Positions 32,217-44,043 of a stretch of 64,000 nt of DNA are shown one piece after another. The stretch is from Gordius sp. MW1 (Eukaryota; Nematomorpha; Gordioida; Gordea; Gordiidae): positions 16,488,575-16,552,574 of the forward strand of contig OZ038533.1 of the NCBI GenBank assembly GCA_964036665.1, written 5' to 3'. The first letter of the stretch is position 1. Every line of letters begins with the position of its first letter. The notes under the pieces are model-generated. The model saw only the letters and a program-made list of their open reading frames with translations. It had not been told where the DNA came from and did no database searches. The position numbers and the translations under genes were made by a program.

Positions 32217-32632
32217 TTAAAAACATATTTTATCGTAATCTGAATTTACTCTGGGTTGAATTAAGATTTGTTTACTAATTAATTTTTGGCAAAAGTGGGG
32301 TACATTTAAATACATGTGACTAAGATTTTTGAGAAGAATAACTAATTTGTTTTCCTCTTCTTCAAGAAGCTGCTTTAAAGACTCCTCTGACACTAATTTA
32401 TATGTTGCTAAATAAATAGTAAGAAATTACCTGGATTAATATTTTGATCATTGTTTGAAGATGTTTTTCCATGTACACATAACTTATTAAGTTAATATTA
32501 TAAATATAAACTTACTTTATTAAAATGAGCCAAGATTTTTGATTTAAGGTCTTCATCCTTTATTGTCTCATCGATTTTTGTTTTAAAATACAAACATAAT
32601 GTTTCAACAACGCTCTCTGAAGTTTTTAGCAT
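32217..32632 (-). CDS. Small three-exon gene of unknown function (119 aa)
   Basis: Minus strand: exon 1 is 32516-32632 (ATG at 32630-32632), exon 2 is 32431-32482, exon 3 is 32217-32407. The GT-AG introns are 33 bp (32483-32515) and only 23 bp (32408-32430); both begin GTAA and end AG, and removing them gives one open frame of exactly 120 codons including TAA. Exon 1 reads MLKTSESVVETLCLYFKTKI, and exon 3 has an acidic helix (SEESLKQLLEEEENKL) followed by NLSHMYLNVPHFCQK. The protein looks soluble and mostly helical, possibly a coiled coil, with no signal peptide. I do not recognise the family. An in-frame TGA lies a few codons upstream of the ATG, which supports this start. The codon composition looks genuine, but no homology search was possible. 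Confidence 0.65.
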
Positions 32633-33019
32633 ATGTGTGTATTGTCAGATGGCTTTCAAAAAGGGCGGTTGAAATAAGTTGCTTGCGTAAGGTGACATTT
32701 TAATAATTCGAAATTTGGTCTGTTGTATAGAAATAATTTTTATCCAAAATCTCATTAAAACAGATGACGTTTTTAATATTTTTTTATAATAATGTTCGAG
32801 TATTCTTTTGTTACAGTTACATTGTTTTTCTTTCGCTCAAATACTGTATTTTATGCCTGTCTCATAATGGATATAAAGGTCTCTATATTACAAACGCATC
32901 ACATATAAGCTGTAATAGTAACAACAATCTTGAAGCATTTATATATGCAGCTTTCAAGGACTAATGTTTCACTTAAAAATATAGATAACTGCATTATTTT
33001 TATAGACAATAGCTAGTTG

Positions 33020-33630
33020 CAGTGTTTCAACGTCTCGTCTCTGACTGGAAAGCAAAATTCTTCTGGTCGTCCATTATAAAAATCTCAAACTTTTCACTTC
33101 TCGGGTTAGAGAAATCTTAATCTCGTCTTGTCTCGACAAAAATTCTCGACTTATTTCGACTTTTGAATAAATTTATACTATGCCAACTCTTCCTAATTTT
33201 TTTAAATTAAAATATAAATTAAAAAAATTAAAATGACTAACTATTTTTTTATTCCAAATCTTTATGAACTTTATTTTATCGCGTGTGCATTACTTTACTA
33301 TAGTATCCGTTTTTATAATTTATATCTGTTTTTATAATAAATTAATTAATATTATTTAATTGCATATTTGAATTGGCTGGGACCCTTAGTTAGCATCGAT
33401 AAAAATAAATAATTCCTTTGGATTAATGCTTTAAACATCTGATATAACTATAATCAGTTCTAAAGAATTTATCGTTTGATTATTATTAAATCGTCATAGC
33501 AACCACAAAGGTGCATGTGAATAGTTCTCATCACTATTTATAACATAAATAATTAGTTGCACACATTGCAAAGTTGTAATAAAACCAATTAAAATAGCAT
33601 TTTTACTCAATTAGTAACACAATCAATTTG
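33020..33630. mobile_element. Decayed copy of the CTCGTCTCG hAT-like element
   Basis: It starts near CAGTGTTTCAACGTCTCGTC and carries degraded CTCGTCTTGTCTCGAC arrays. It then has interior blocks matching 13726-14867 (CCACAAAG.TGC...GT, TTAGTTGCACA.ATT, GTTGTAA). The right end is not found. Heavily diverged, therefore older than the other copies. Confidence 0.65.
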
Positions 33631-33639
33631 ATGTTTCCA

Positions 33640-34370
33640 AAAAATTGCAAGTATATAATTTCTTAACATATACTTTTACATTCAAAAAGTTAAACGATTC
33701 TATTATAGTGTAAGACCATTTTATTTTATGTCCCAAAATACTTAATTGTTTTATTTTTAAGATATTTTCGTCATATATTTGTTTATTCATAAGGTTTAGG
33801 CTCATATATCTAATTGTTTTGCAATATCGTAACAATTACAGAAAATTAAATAGATTAGAATACAGCCAACCCTACCATAATGACAAAAAAGGGTAATGTA
33901 AATGGCAGAACAAATGCATTAAGTGATTTGTCGCTTGAGAATTTCAGACGTGTGTCATGATGATTTTAATCATAAATCTGACTATTATTGCCTTTTCAAA
34001 TAGTAAAAGATTCGGCAGGCACAGAAATCGTTGGGGTAAAAAAATCTTTAGAGATTTCAAATCTCTATAAGTACTTTGTTTAATTAGCAATTTTAAATAT
34101 CATCACATCAGATAGGATGATGTAATGGTTGCGAATTTTGAAGATGTTTTGGTAATATTTACTACTTTATCAGAACTCCGGATCAAAATAGTAAATATAT
34201 TAGATAATTATTTACAAGCCATATTTTATTGAGCAAACTGAAATTAACAAAATTCACTAAGCGGATGATTTAATATTAATTAAACTTGTGTGTTTTATTG
34301 TATTTTAGGCATATAACAAAAGAACTGTAGAATCTAATATAAATTTAGTATATATATGGTAAGGTTGCGT
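33640..34370. other. AT-rich stretch
   Basis: No gene seen. The right part (from about 34300) may already belong to the LTR of the decayed Gypsy element, which on the minus strand runs leftward from 34512 and has a TATATATAC stretch. Confidence 0.45.
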
Positions 34371-34674
34371 GATAATGGGGTGATACGCGTGATTGTGGGG
34401 TGATACAAATTAGGTTAGATGTAAAAGTAATAATTAAGTCTTTGAATAGTGAGTGGCCTTGCTATAACATCTGATCCGCAGTCATTGAATAGTGAGTGGC
34501 CGTGCTATGACATCTCCTACCCCCTTAATTTATTCCATATCTTTCTACAGGTTTCGGGTTTGTGTTGATCGCCGGAAAGTCAGTTCGGGTGGGGTGTAGG
34601 TGACTCCGGGGGGTCCGTAAGCTGGGGTAGGGGTGAGAGTCGGGGTGTGATGGAAACTATTATATTATCGCTGG

Positions 34675-36087
34675 TAGTGATGCGGAAAAACCGAGAAAAA
34701 TCTCGGTCTCGTCTCGTCTCGAAAAATCGAGACGAGACGAGACGAGAATTTGAAAAATGGAGTCGAGATCGAGACGAGAATTTAAGGTCGAGACGAGACG
34801 ATACGAGATTATCTCGGCGAGATCTCGTCTTTTTATTGATCGTTAGATTTTAGTAAATTATTGTGTATTTTAATTTACATTTAAGGTATTAAGTGTTAAT
34901 CAATATGTATGGAATATATTTGATATTAAAAAAAATCCCAAGTGTAGTTAATATTATATATTTTTGCAAAAAAATTAAAATTTGGCAATCATTTACCTAA
35001 GTATGGTTGATTTTTGTCATATATTTAAATACATACTCATTAATTTAGATAACCTTATGTTCTTAATTCTATAATAATGCTGCTTTTATTGTTGTTTTTA
35101 CAACGTTTTAATTTGTGCAACTAGTTATCAATTCTGTAAATAATAATAACGAATCTGGTTCAAAATCTAATATAGGCAAAATGTAATAAGAACTACATAT
35201 TATCAAATAAATCACTAAATCTAACCCTAACCCTTGCCTATATTACATTTAGACTATATTACATGAAATTTACAAAATAAACGATAATAATGTTTACAAA
35301 ATAAAAGATAATAATATTAGAAAACTTACCAAACGCGGAGGGTTATAACTGCGCATGCGCATAAGCAATTCTTGCCTGTATTACATTTTGATCATATTAG
35401 ATTTTGAACAGAAGTGATAATAACATCATTAAATGTCACTCGCGCTTTGTGGTTTATAGCGCTATAGTAAACATGCAATAAACACTTTGGGCTATAATTA
35501 GTGATGGTTATATTAATGGACTTAAACATTTGCCTTAAATATGTTAAGGTCTACTTTGAAGCATTAGCAAAGGTTAATAAAGGGTCTCATTTCGCTCAAT
35601 TATGCAACTAAATCAACTATAAGCGAACTTATAATTTTCGAAGTCCATTTATAGTTGACAGACACAGTGAATTTATACAAATATTATACTTTGCTAGAAC
35701 AATAAAATTTAATTTTTTATACTTCAAATTTATTTATAGTTTTTTTAGTCTGCACTTTTTCTAGAAAATGTTATCTTTATGAGTTAATTCATATCTTTAT
35801 ATTGTCAATGAGATGTCGTGTCCCGCTAAATCTTTAAAAAGTTTGTGTATTAAAGTTTTCAAAAAATATAAAATTTGCCATTTGGATTTTTGAACACTTA
35901 TTTATATTTTTAATAAAAGAGGAGAAATTTTTATTCCGAATATATTTAGTCGAGACGAGACGAGAATTCTCGTCGAGACGAGACCGAGATTATTCTAGAC
36001 CGAGACGAGACGAGATCGAGATTTTCTTAATCGCTCCCGAGACGAGATTTTGTTTTCGAGACCGAGACGAGACGAGATCGAACACTA
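34675..36087. mobile_element. hAT-like element with CTCGTCTCG arrays (copy 2, inverted)
   Basis: The near-perfect 8-bp duplication is ATCGCTGG at 34667-34674 and ATTGCTGG at 36088-36095. The ends are TAGTGATGCGGAAAAACC at the left and TAGTGTTCGATCTCG reading in from the right. It is the reverse complement of 13726-14867. At 1413 bp it exceeds copy 1 because of the 266-bp insertion at 35151-35416 plus its duplication; without them it is 1139 bp against 1142 bp. Confidence 0.92.
35151..35416. mobile_element. MITE nested in copy 2, 266 bp
   Basis: The 8-bp duplication ATAATAAC lies at 35143-35150 and 35417-35424, and copy 1 has the empty site (GTTATTATTATTTACAG in reverse). Inverted termini carry GTTCAAAATCTAATAT and AAAATGTAATA. 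The core contains AATCTAACCCTAACCCTTGCC. A related fragment (GGCAAAATGTAAGGCAAGGG) lies at about 6355. Confidence 0.9.
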
Positions 36088-36470
36088 ATTGCTGGCTTCA
36101 TCATGTAGAAAATCAATCTGTTGCGGAATGGTGGAGTCAAATAAATCACTGGTTTCATTATGTGGCAGATTACCCGGCTTTGGGTTCGAAATGTCAGGCA
36201 ATAGTTCTTCATTGTTTTGATTGTCTGCGTTATCTAAAGACTTCCTAATATGATTACCATGTCTTTTCCATAACGCACCATTTTCCATTTCGACCATGTA
36301 CGATACTGGGCTAAGATTTTTGCTATTTTCCCGTTACCCATAAGTTTTCATTAGTTGTAAAAGTTCTAACCCACATTTTATCTCCAATTATAAATTTCCG
36401 TTTGATGGGTGCCAACTCATCTTTGTCAAGCCCAGAAACATGTGGTTTGAGTAATAACTATTTCTACTAC

Positions 36471-37059
36471 TACGCCTGTCATCCTCCCTCTCTACTAGAG
36501 GAATAGCTCGTATTACGCCACAACTTTTACACACCCCCACCCCCACATCATCCATCAATCACTCACATGCACCAAGAGTATAGTGTTATAAACCCAATTA
36601 GATAGAGAGGGAGGGAGGGAGGCTTAAAGGATGCCGCTTCGCACAGGGACTTATTAAAATTCGATATATTGGAAAAAGTAAAAACAATAGGAGAAAAAAT
36701 CATTTTTCAATGATTTTCCCTAAGTTGGTTCTACCATTTAGAGGTTTAAAATTTTTTTTTAGCCATTCACTATCGCTCTATTGAGCATCGAAAAGGGTCA
36801 AAAACGGTCATTTTCGCAACTTTGAATCGAAATATCTGAAAAACTTGACGTATAGGAAAAAAACGAAAAACATATTTGTGTTCACCACAAAAAACTCTAT
36901 CAGAATATGTTGACCGTTTCCCGGTTGATTTTTCTTGTAGACCAGTGCTATCGATACAGTACGCGTTGTGTACGCGTATACAAAATTCAATGATGCGTGA
37001 TGATAAATAATAGTATATGGGGAAAGAAATAACACACACTTACAAGCGCGTGAGGGGGG
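36471..37059. other. Low-complexity intergenic stretch
   Basis: No gene recognised. It contains a GAGGGAGGGAGGGAGGC tract at about 36607 and a long G run at about 37054-37066, next to the LINE relic. Confidence 0.45.
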
Positions 37060-38440
37060 GGGGGGGAGGAAAGGTAACACACACGTAAGGGAAATTAAAT
37101 GGGGAGGAAAGGAGGTATACCACAGTATACCACAGAAGATTTTAAAATGCTAGGACCCTTAGGTGTACATCTACTTGCAAAGCTGTTTAACAAAATACTT
37201 GCAAGTGGTATGATGCCTGATGAGTGGAGGGAAAGCTATGTTATGATCTTTAAAATGAAGGGAGATGTACAAGATTGCAACAACTATCGGGGGATAAAGT
37301 TAACGAGTCACGTAATGAAGGTATGGAAAAGGGTTATAGAAGCTAGACTTCGAAAAATGATCTCAATAGATAAAGGTGAATATAGGTTCATACCTGGAAA
37401 GTCAACCTCAGATGCAATACATGGTCTTAGGAGACTTATGAAATTGTATAAGAAAAAACAAAGGGATCTTCATATGTGTTTCATCGTTCTTAAGAAAGCT
37501 TTCGATAAAGTGCCAAGGCAGTTGATATGGGTTAGCCTGAGTTCCAATGGTGTACCCGACGCTTATATTAATAAAGGATATGTATAGAAACGCAAAAATT
37601 AAAGTTTGGACATCCAATGGTACATCAAAGGGATTCAGTCTAAATGTCGGTTTGCATCAAGGATCGGCCCTAAGTTCATTGCTCTTCATAACAATAATGG
37701 ATTCGATAACGAAGGATCTGAAACGCGAATCACCTTTGGCAATGCCCTTTGCGAACGATATAGTCTTGTGCGCAGGCTCAAATGTGGAATTAGCAGAGCA
37801 GGTAAAATTGTGGATAAAGCGAATTGAAAGCAAAGGCATTAGGGTCAACTGAGATAAAACTGAATATGTATGCTTGGAGTCGGGTAATAAATACAAAGAA
37901 ACACACTTGCAAATCGATTCAAATATCTTGGCTAGGGTACAATATGAGGGAGACGTGGAAAACGAAATTAAGGCAAGAATAAACGTAGGCTGGCTAAAAT
38001 TCAGGGAGTTGAGTGGTGTCCTATGTGACAAACACATACCACTCAATTTGAAAGGACGGTTATATAACACCGTTATTGTACCCACGGTACTGTATGGAGC
38101 GGAAACCTGGGCAATTAAGGTAAAAGAGAAGCAAAGCTTGGCTACAATGGAGATGCGAATGTTAAGATGGATCTTGGGAATAAGCAAAAAGGACCATATA
38201 AGGAATCAAGACATAAGGGATAAACTAAATGTAGTTCCGATTCAGAGAAAGTTGGTGGTAAGAAGATTGAGATGGTATGGCCGTTTGGAGAGACCGGAGG
38301 AAAGTCACTTGGCAAATCGTATCAAGAAAGTACAAGTCGAAGGTAAGCGAAAGAGAGGGAGGCCTAAACTGACATGGAAACATAAAATAGATATGAGTGA
38401 AGCTGGTGTAAGTGCAGGAATACATGGACAACCTACTTGA
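37060..38440 (+). pseudogene. 5'-truncated RTE-type LINE reverse transcriptase
   Basis: Three frames continue one protein: 37099-37587 (YRGIKLTSHVMKVWKRVIEA, GEYRFIPGKSTSDAIHGL), 37547-37852 (VGLHQGSALSSLLF, FANDIVLC) and 37874-38440 (LNLKGRLYNTVIVPTVLYGA, ETWAIK, RMLRWILGISKKD, RRLRWYGRLER, KRKRGRPKLTW). The endonuclease and the 5' half are missing. The catalytic box is FAND instead of FADD, and the first catalytic Asp position (FIDLEKAYD in active elements) reads FIVLKKAFD, so the enzyme is dead. A frameshift near 37560 and a TGA at about 37853 confirm decay. The order of motifs fits the RTE clade. Confidence 0.85.
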
Positions 38441-38460
38441 AGAAGCTGACCCCTAAATGC

Positions 38461-39090
38461 GACAAACAGCTATAGGAAAAAAAATTAAGAATATTATATT
38501 CATAAATTTAAAAAATCATTTTTTATCAATAATATATTGTTTTAATTTTTTAATGTTAAAATGCTTTTATTCGGTAAAATTGATACATGAAATATACAAT
38601 AAACGAGCATAAAATAATATTATAAATAAAAAAAATATTCATCACATTCGTCAATAGCCAACACGGGCCATGTGTCAGATAAAGATTTGTAATTATATTT
38701 AGCGATCAAAATGCCGATTTTTTGGCGTAAAATAAAGCTGGGTGAGTATTTAGCTTTGGGATGTGGTATATTCATAGACTTGATAGACTGCTTATCAGCG
38801 CACAAAATGTGTCCCCTTTTTCAGCCATTTTGATGAAAACATGGTAAAGTGGTGATTATATATTCGTAATTTTTGTAAATTAAATAATCTTAAACAGGTA
38901 AATAAAAAAATATTGAATTGGGCATATATCAAAAACAGCCTTCTAAAATAAAAATCGTGTTTGTTTAAATATAGCGCCATCTATATTATGTATAATATTA
39001 ATTTATTAACGTTAGTTTAAATATATAAACTTGTAAGTGGCGTCAAATTGTTTCTGAATGCTGCCAATTTATTTTGGTAACATAACTTTT
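38461..39090. other. AT-rich intergenic stretch
   Basis: No gene or clear element end. Confidence 0.5.
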
Positions 39091-39295
39091 TTTTACGTCG
39101 GTTAAAACGCTTTCGGATCTGGTCGATTTTGGGTTGAAAAATTTTTAAACGCTTTCGGGTCGGGTTGAAAATTTTTGAAACGCTTCCGGGTCGAGTCGGG
39201 TTCGGGCTAAAAAGATTAAAAACGCTTTCGGTCTGGTCTTCGGGTTGAAAAAATTTAAACGGTTTTGGGTTGAAAAAAAACTTTGCAGGGCTCTA
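39091..39295. mobile_element. Right end of a hAT relic with CGGGTCGGGTTGAAAA arrays
   Basis: Repeated AACGCTTTCGGGTCGGGTTG units lead to TTTGCAGGGCTCTA at 39295, matching the right end of the 41973-42734 element. The left end and target duplication are not visible. Confidence 0.7.
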
Positions 39296-39369
39296 ATTTA
39301 CAATTAACAACCTATATGTGAATTATTCAAAACAGAAATATAAGCTAAATTTACTGATTGTCAATAATC

Positions 39370-39491
39370 CGAGATCTGGTTAATAAAACTTCGTCTCGTC
39401 TTAAGATCAAAGTTCTCCTCTCTATTCATTTTTTCTCGTCTCGGTTTTTTGAGGCGAGACCAAGATTTTTCTTGGTTTTTCCGCATCACTA
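39370..39491. mobile_element. Fragment of the CTCGTCTCG hAT-like element
   Basis: It ends in GGTTTTTCCGCATCACTA exactly like copy 1 at 14850-14867, and has degraded CGTCTCGTCTTAAG and CTCGTCTCGG arrays inside. Only this end remains. Confidence 0.75.
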
Positions 39492-40362
39492 TCTAGGTGT
39501 TCCATGCCGTGTATGTGCAATCTAATATATCGTCATCATATGGCTAACTGATCTAAATAATTATTATTTACGAGGTAAAAAAAATCTTAGTTTCCATGTA
39601 AAAAGATTTTATTGAAAAATGCATAAACATATTTACTTAAAGGTATCTAGACAGTCTAAGGCAAGCGCCCAAATATTTGAAAGGAATTTAATACAAATGG
39701 CAACATGAATGCATACTTTTTACAAACGGTGTTGAATGTTTCGAAGAATGTCTGGTCAACTGTTTAAAGTTAACGAAAGTTTACCAAAAATGAATCCTAA
39801 GCGGTCAAAAGAATGAAAATATCTTTCACGGTAAAAAATAAATAATTTTTTTCTTCTGATATAATAAATGGTTAGGTCAATACAAGTGAAACTCCATTTA
39901 ATAAAATTTATTGCTCCAGGAAGTTCTAAGTGGGAATTGGGATCCTTACATTTTAAAATCACTAAACATACGCTTCCTTTTCTATTTAAATTTTAGGATG
40001 TCTTAATCACGAGTGAATGCAATTGCAACAATCAGTGCCATAAAAATCTAGCGCCCAGCAGCCAATAGGAAATTCAGAATTATACACATCAACTTTGTCT
40101 TTTGGCCGATGGGATCCTAGATTATTCAAACAACTCGATTTTTAGGTAGAGAAGTATTTAGCCAACTATCAATTTGATTTTAGAAAGAAAAAATAACTTT
40201 AATATTATTATAGTTAAGACTTGTTATTTTGGTGTTTAAACTGCAGAATCTAAGATTCAATGCGAAAAGGATGATTTGATGTCCAACACTTTAATAATGC
40301 TCAAGTTTAAATAAAGGTGAGGAAACTTTTTACGATAAATGAAGATTTCAAATATGAATCTT
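39492..40362. other. Intergenic, downstream of ISY1
   Basis: No gene recognised. Confidence 0.5.
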
Positions 40363-40368
40363 TTTATT
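40363..40368 (-). terminator. Poly(A) signal of ISY1
   Basis: AATAAA on the minus strand, 57 bases past the ISY1 stop codon. Confidence 0.6.
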
Positions 40369-40424
40369 TACAAATAGTATAAGGTACGCTAAGAAAGAAA
40401 TAAAATCGCGAAAAGTAGTAAAAA

Positions 40425-43400
40425 TTATTCATCTTTTCCGAGTAGTTCCTTCGCTTCGTTCATTTCCAACATAACATCCGAAGATAAATATTTTTCCATC
40501 AGTTCGTGTTTCTTGCGTCTTATCAAAGCCATTTCGATCTATTTCGATAAACTTCATAATTAACATTTAAAAATAACTTTTTTAAGAGAAAGGAAATTGC
40601 ATATAACTAAGGATTTTCGAAACCTAAAATTTAATTTAACCCAAATGATCAGAGTTGCCACAGGGCTTAGTGGTTTTGTAAAAACGGCTAAGTTTTGTTT
40701 GGTCTACCTTTGGTTTTAGTCGACTAAACATAAACAAACAAATGGTTTTTTGGTCTCTTTTTCTTGCTCGACCTCAAGGCTTAGTCGAAATTTGAAAAAC
40801 AGACCAGAGCCGACCGTTAGTTTTAGTTAAACCGAAAGTAGACACGACAAAATCCAGCCGTTTTTACAAAACACTAGTGCCTTAGTTTAAACAAAAAAAA
40901 AGATAAAAGAAGTTTATACATGTTTTTGCGAAGGCAGGGGTATATGAGCTTGTAGTTGGGGTAGAGATATAAGGGCATCGGCGTCATCTATCTTGAGGTT
41001 TCCGAAAAGAGCCGATTTGGCCTGAAATTTAAAAGGAAATTAAATGTATAAAAAAACATGAAACTTTGTAGAGTCTAGTTTGTGCGAACGTAATATTGAT
41101 GTATTTGTTCGCAAATAATTACAAAGAATGTATAAAAGCAATTTGTGTGTCTATAATATTTTAAACAACACCAACTTTAGTTTCTTTTTCGGGTTGTTTT
41201 TGTTGTTCCTCTTTGTTTTCTTTCAATGTTTTATGCTGCTCTTCCCAAAGAGCTTTGATTTTTTCCCTAGCTAAAAATCATGTAAAATTAGAAAAACGTT
41301 ATATGAGTAAAAACAATCCGTTCTTAACTAATAAAAATAACATAAATCAATTTTTTCATAAAACAACAAAAATTACAAGAAAGCTTATATACCATGAACA
41401 AAACGAATAAACTTATATTTTAAGGAAAAATAGCAATTTTGTAAATTAATTATAAACCAATAATTTCGGCTTCTTCTTCTTTTGGCAATAAAATTCCATC
41501 ATCCTCATCTAAGTAGCCATAGTAATGGGCATCTATACTCTTCATCAATTCAGCTCGAGTCTTTTTAGGAGGGGCAGGTGCTTAAATAATTTATTTAAAT
41601 ATTAAATAATAGTTTTAATTTTATTGAATGAATAAAAAAGGATAGCAGTCCCAAGAAAAATATTAAAACAAACATAAAAAGAAAAAAAATAGTGTGATTA
41701 AAATTGTTATTTTAAAGTTAATGAAACCAAAAAAATATATGAGATTATCTTTTGATACAATAATTATAATATTAAAGATTGTAGATATCCTTATTTTTTT
41801 TATTTAATTCACAAATTTTTAGTTTAGATAAAAAAATATAAAACTTTTAAACATCTAACACATAAAAATTACTTAAACCTTAATTAATGAGATTTAATGG
41901 ATGTTATACAAAAATATTTTAGATTTAACACTACATATGATGGCCCAGGTAACTACTGATTGGACTTTAAACTAGAGGCCTGCACGGGTCACCCGAAACC
42001 CGACCCGAGGTCGGGTCGGGTTTGGGTTAAAAAATTTCGGGTCTGGTCGGGTTGAAAATTTTAGAATGCATTCGGGTCGGGTTGGATTTATAGATTCGGG
42101 TCAAAGGATATGAATCTTACATTACAAAATGAACGAAACGTATTTGTTAAATTAATGCTATTATCTATAATTTTTGTAAAACAATATCGAATTGTATAAC
42201 TAATTATAATCATTCATTCATATAATCAATTTCCTTTTCTATTTTTTTAATCGTTTAATTTGGAGGCAAATCAAATTTAAAGCAGAATCACGAAAGGTAA
42301 AATATTAACAAATGAGTATTTGTTTATAAGTAAATTATAAATTCAACTACATAAAGATATAATTAAATATTCAATTTAAGAAGGTCAAATTCCGAAATTG
42401 TAGACGCCACAATATTTATACATATAATTATAGTAAATCAATTTAATAAGTTTATTAATCAAATTTTTTAGGATCATTTCTGTCGAATAAATTTTTCATC
42501 CTCAAATTTTTCTACTTGGTCGGGTCCGGGTTGAAAATTTAAAAACGCTTTCGGGTCGGGTTCGGGTTGAAAATTTAAAAACGCTTTCGGGTCGGGTCGG
42601 GTTGAAATTTTAAAAACGCTTTCGGGTCTGGTCGGGTTAGGGGTAAAAATTCACAATTCGGGTGGGGTTCGGGTTAAAAATTTAAAAACGCTTTCGGGTC
42701 GGGTTCGGGTTGAAAAAAGTGACTTTGCAGTCTACTATAAACACACTTAAAAAAAATTGAATACTCATTTAAATTAAACTCTAAGGAAAAAACTATCATA
42801 ATTTTAAACTCCCTCTCTTGGTGTAAGTTTTATTCCAAAAAAATAGTAAATAAAACTTGCGATTGTAAACCTTGTTGTTCAAATAGTTCCCTAACCCCTG
42901 GGAGATCACGAGCTGCACCAAAGTATTTGTAACCCGGGTTGCCTGGGACTTCTTTACCCTCTCGATCCAATATTTTGGGGCCAGATCTCCAGTAATCTGG
43001 CCCACCCAAATTTTTTATTTGAATTTCCCAATGCCGTTTTTCACGGAGCAATTTGTTGATTTCATCATTTAAATCTCTTAACTTAAACTCACCCATCCCA
43101 GCTGTAGAGTGATCCAAAAGATATGATGATTAATTTGAGATAATTGGATATTAAAATTATCATTAATTTAGATGTGAAGAATCTAATCAAATAAGGTAAT
43201 ATTAAGATTTGATTTCATAACTCATAATACCCCTAAATATTATTGATTTTATGGATAATTAAAATCATGCAAATAAGCCAGTAATCAGCAAAATAGATGT
43301 TTCCAACACACTGTTGCTTTGGTTTGATGAAAAGCATTTTAAGATAAAAGAGAATTACAAGAGCCACTATAGTATTTACTGAAGTGTAATAAATTTAAGG

Positions 43401-44043
43401 TAGTATTCTTATAAAGTTTAAAGTTTAATTTTAAGAAAAGTGAAGGCATGGTGTTCAGATTGTTAAGCTAACTCTTATAAAAACCAACTTCATAGAATAT
43501 TAAGTATATAACTTAAGTTCTAAAAAGCCTACTATCTATATTTAGTTTAAATTTTTGGTTATATATATAGAGAAAAACTGCAAAGTGTTCATTTTATTTC
43601 CATGAAAACTAAACAAAATTGAAATTGCTTAACAAAAGGCTTTTGCTTTTTAAAAACACAAGTTAAGAAATATAGCATTTAATGATGGTATTACGATTTT
43701 GGATTTGAGACACTTTTTTGGCAATCTCACGAATAATTTGTTGTCTCCATTTTTGAGCATCAGGTAGATCATTACATTCAGATGCTATATAAGGTCTTTT
43801 ATCCTATAATATAATAAAATATATATATATTATCACCAAGTGATTTAATTTAATTAATAATTAAAAGATACTTACTATTCCTTTTATTTCTCGCATCTTC
43901 ATATCCCGCCATCGACTCAAGGCTGTCCTATAAAAATAAATTAATTTAAATAATATATAGCTTACATTGCCTTTTCCGAACTGCGGGCCTAAATTTATAA
44001 ATATAATTACATATCCATGCTGGCTATAAAAGTAGCTTACCAT
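40425..44043 (-). CDS. ISY1: Pre-mRNA-splicing factor ISY1
   Basis: ISY1 is a component of the NineTeen/Prp19-associated spliceosome, acting around the catalytic steps in the nucleus. Nine exons on the minus strand join in frame to 283 residues, against about 285 in human: 44041-44043 (only the ATG), 43966-43988, 43876-43927, 43695-43803, 42871-43101, 41458-41580, 41176-41270, 40920-41021, 40425-40538. Phases fit at every junction. Recognisable blocks are ARSSEKAMTALSRW, KRPYIASECNDLPDAQKWR, GEFKLRDLNDEINKLLREK, GPKILDREGKEVPG, YKYFGAARDLPGVRELFE, KKTRAELMKSIDAHYYGYLD, HIPLPSQK and ALIRRKKHELMEKYL. Introns range from 38 to 1290 bp; introns 5 and 8 hold MITE-class elements. The junction of exons 7 and 8 (donor GTTGGT at 41175) is the least certain. 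The gene looks intact. Confidence 0.93.
40668..40876. mobile_element. Palindromic MITE in ISY1 intron 8
   Basis: The left end TAGTGGTTTTGTAAAAACGG is mirrored by the right end CCGTTTTTACAAAACACTA. The inner arms (GGTCTACCTTTGGTTTTAGT and its complement) make the whole 209 bp foldable. It is the same family as the five copies in the MOB2-like gene. The target duplication is not clear. Confidence 0.8.
41973..42734. mobile_element. Non-autonomous hAT in ISY1 intron 5 (762 bp)
   Basis: The 8-bp duplication with one mismatch is CTTTAAAC at 41965-41972 and CTATAAAC at 42735-42742. The ends are TAGAGGCCTGCACGGGTC and TAGACTGCAAAGTC reading inward. Subterminal arrays of TCGGGTCGGGTT and AACGCTTTCGGG lie on both sides of an AT-rich core. 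No transposase. Confidence 0.9.

Larger units (their letters stand above)
34371..36470 (-). pseudogene. Decayed Gypsy 3' end with LTR, split by a hAT
   Basis: On the minus strand, 36470-36088 reads the integrase C-terminal barrel (KFIIGDKMWVRTFTTNENLW, then VEMENGALWKRHGNHIRKS), with a stop or frameshift between. After the hAT at 34675-36087 the proline-rich tail continues (PRLSPLPQLTDPPESPTP at about 34600-34650). A purine tract and the LTR start TGTCATAGCACGG follow at 34512. The LTR carries an internal near-repeat (GAATAGTGAGTGGCC twice, 34444 and 34487). The left limit of the LTR is not determined. Inactive. Confidence 0.7.

Noticed and set aside
37657-38187. 176-codon minus-strand frame
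   Set aside because: Antisense of the RTE reverse transcriptase relic.
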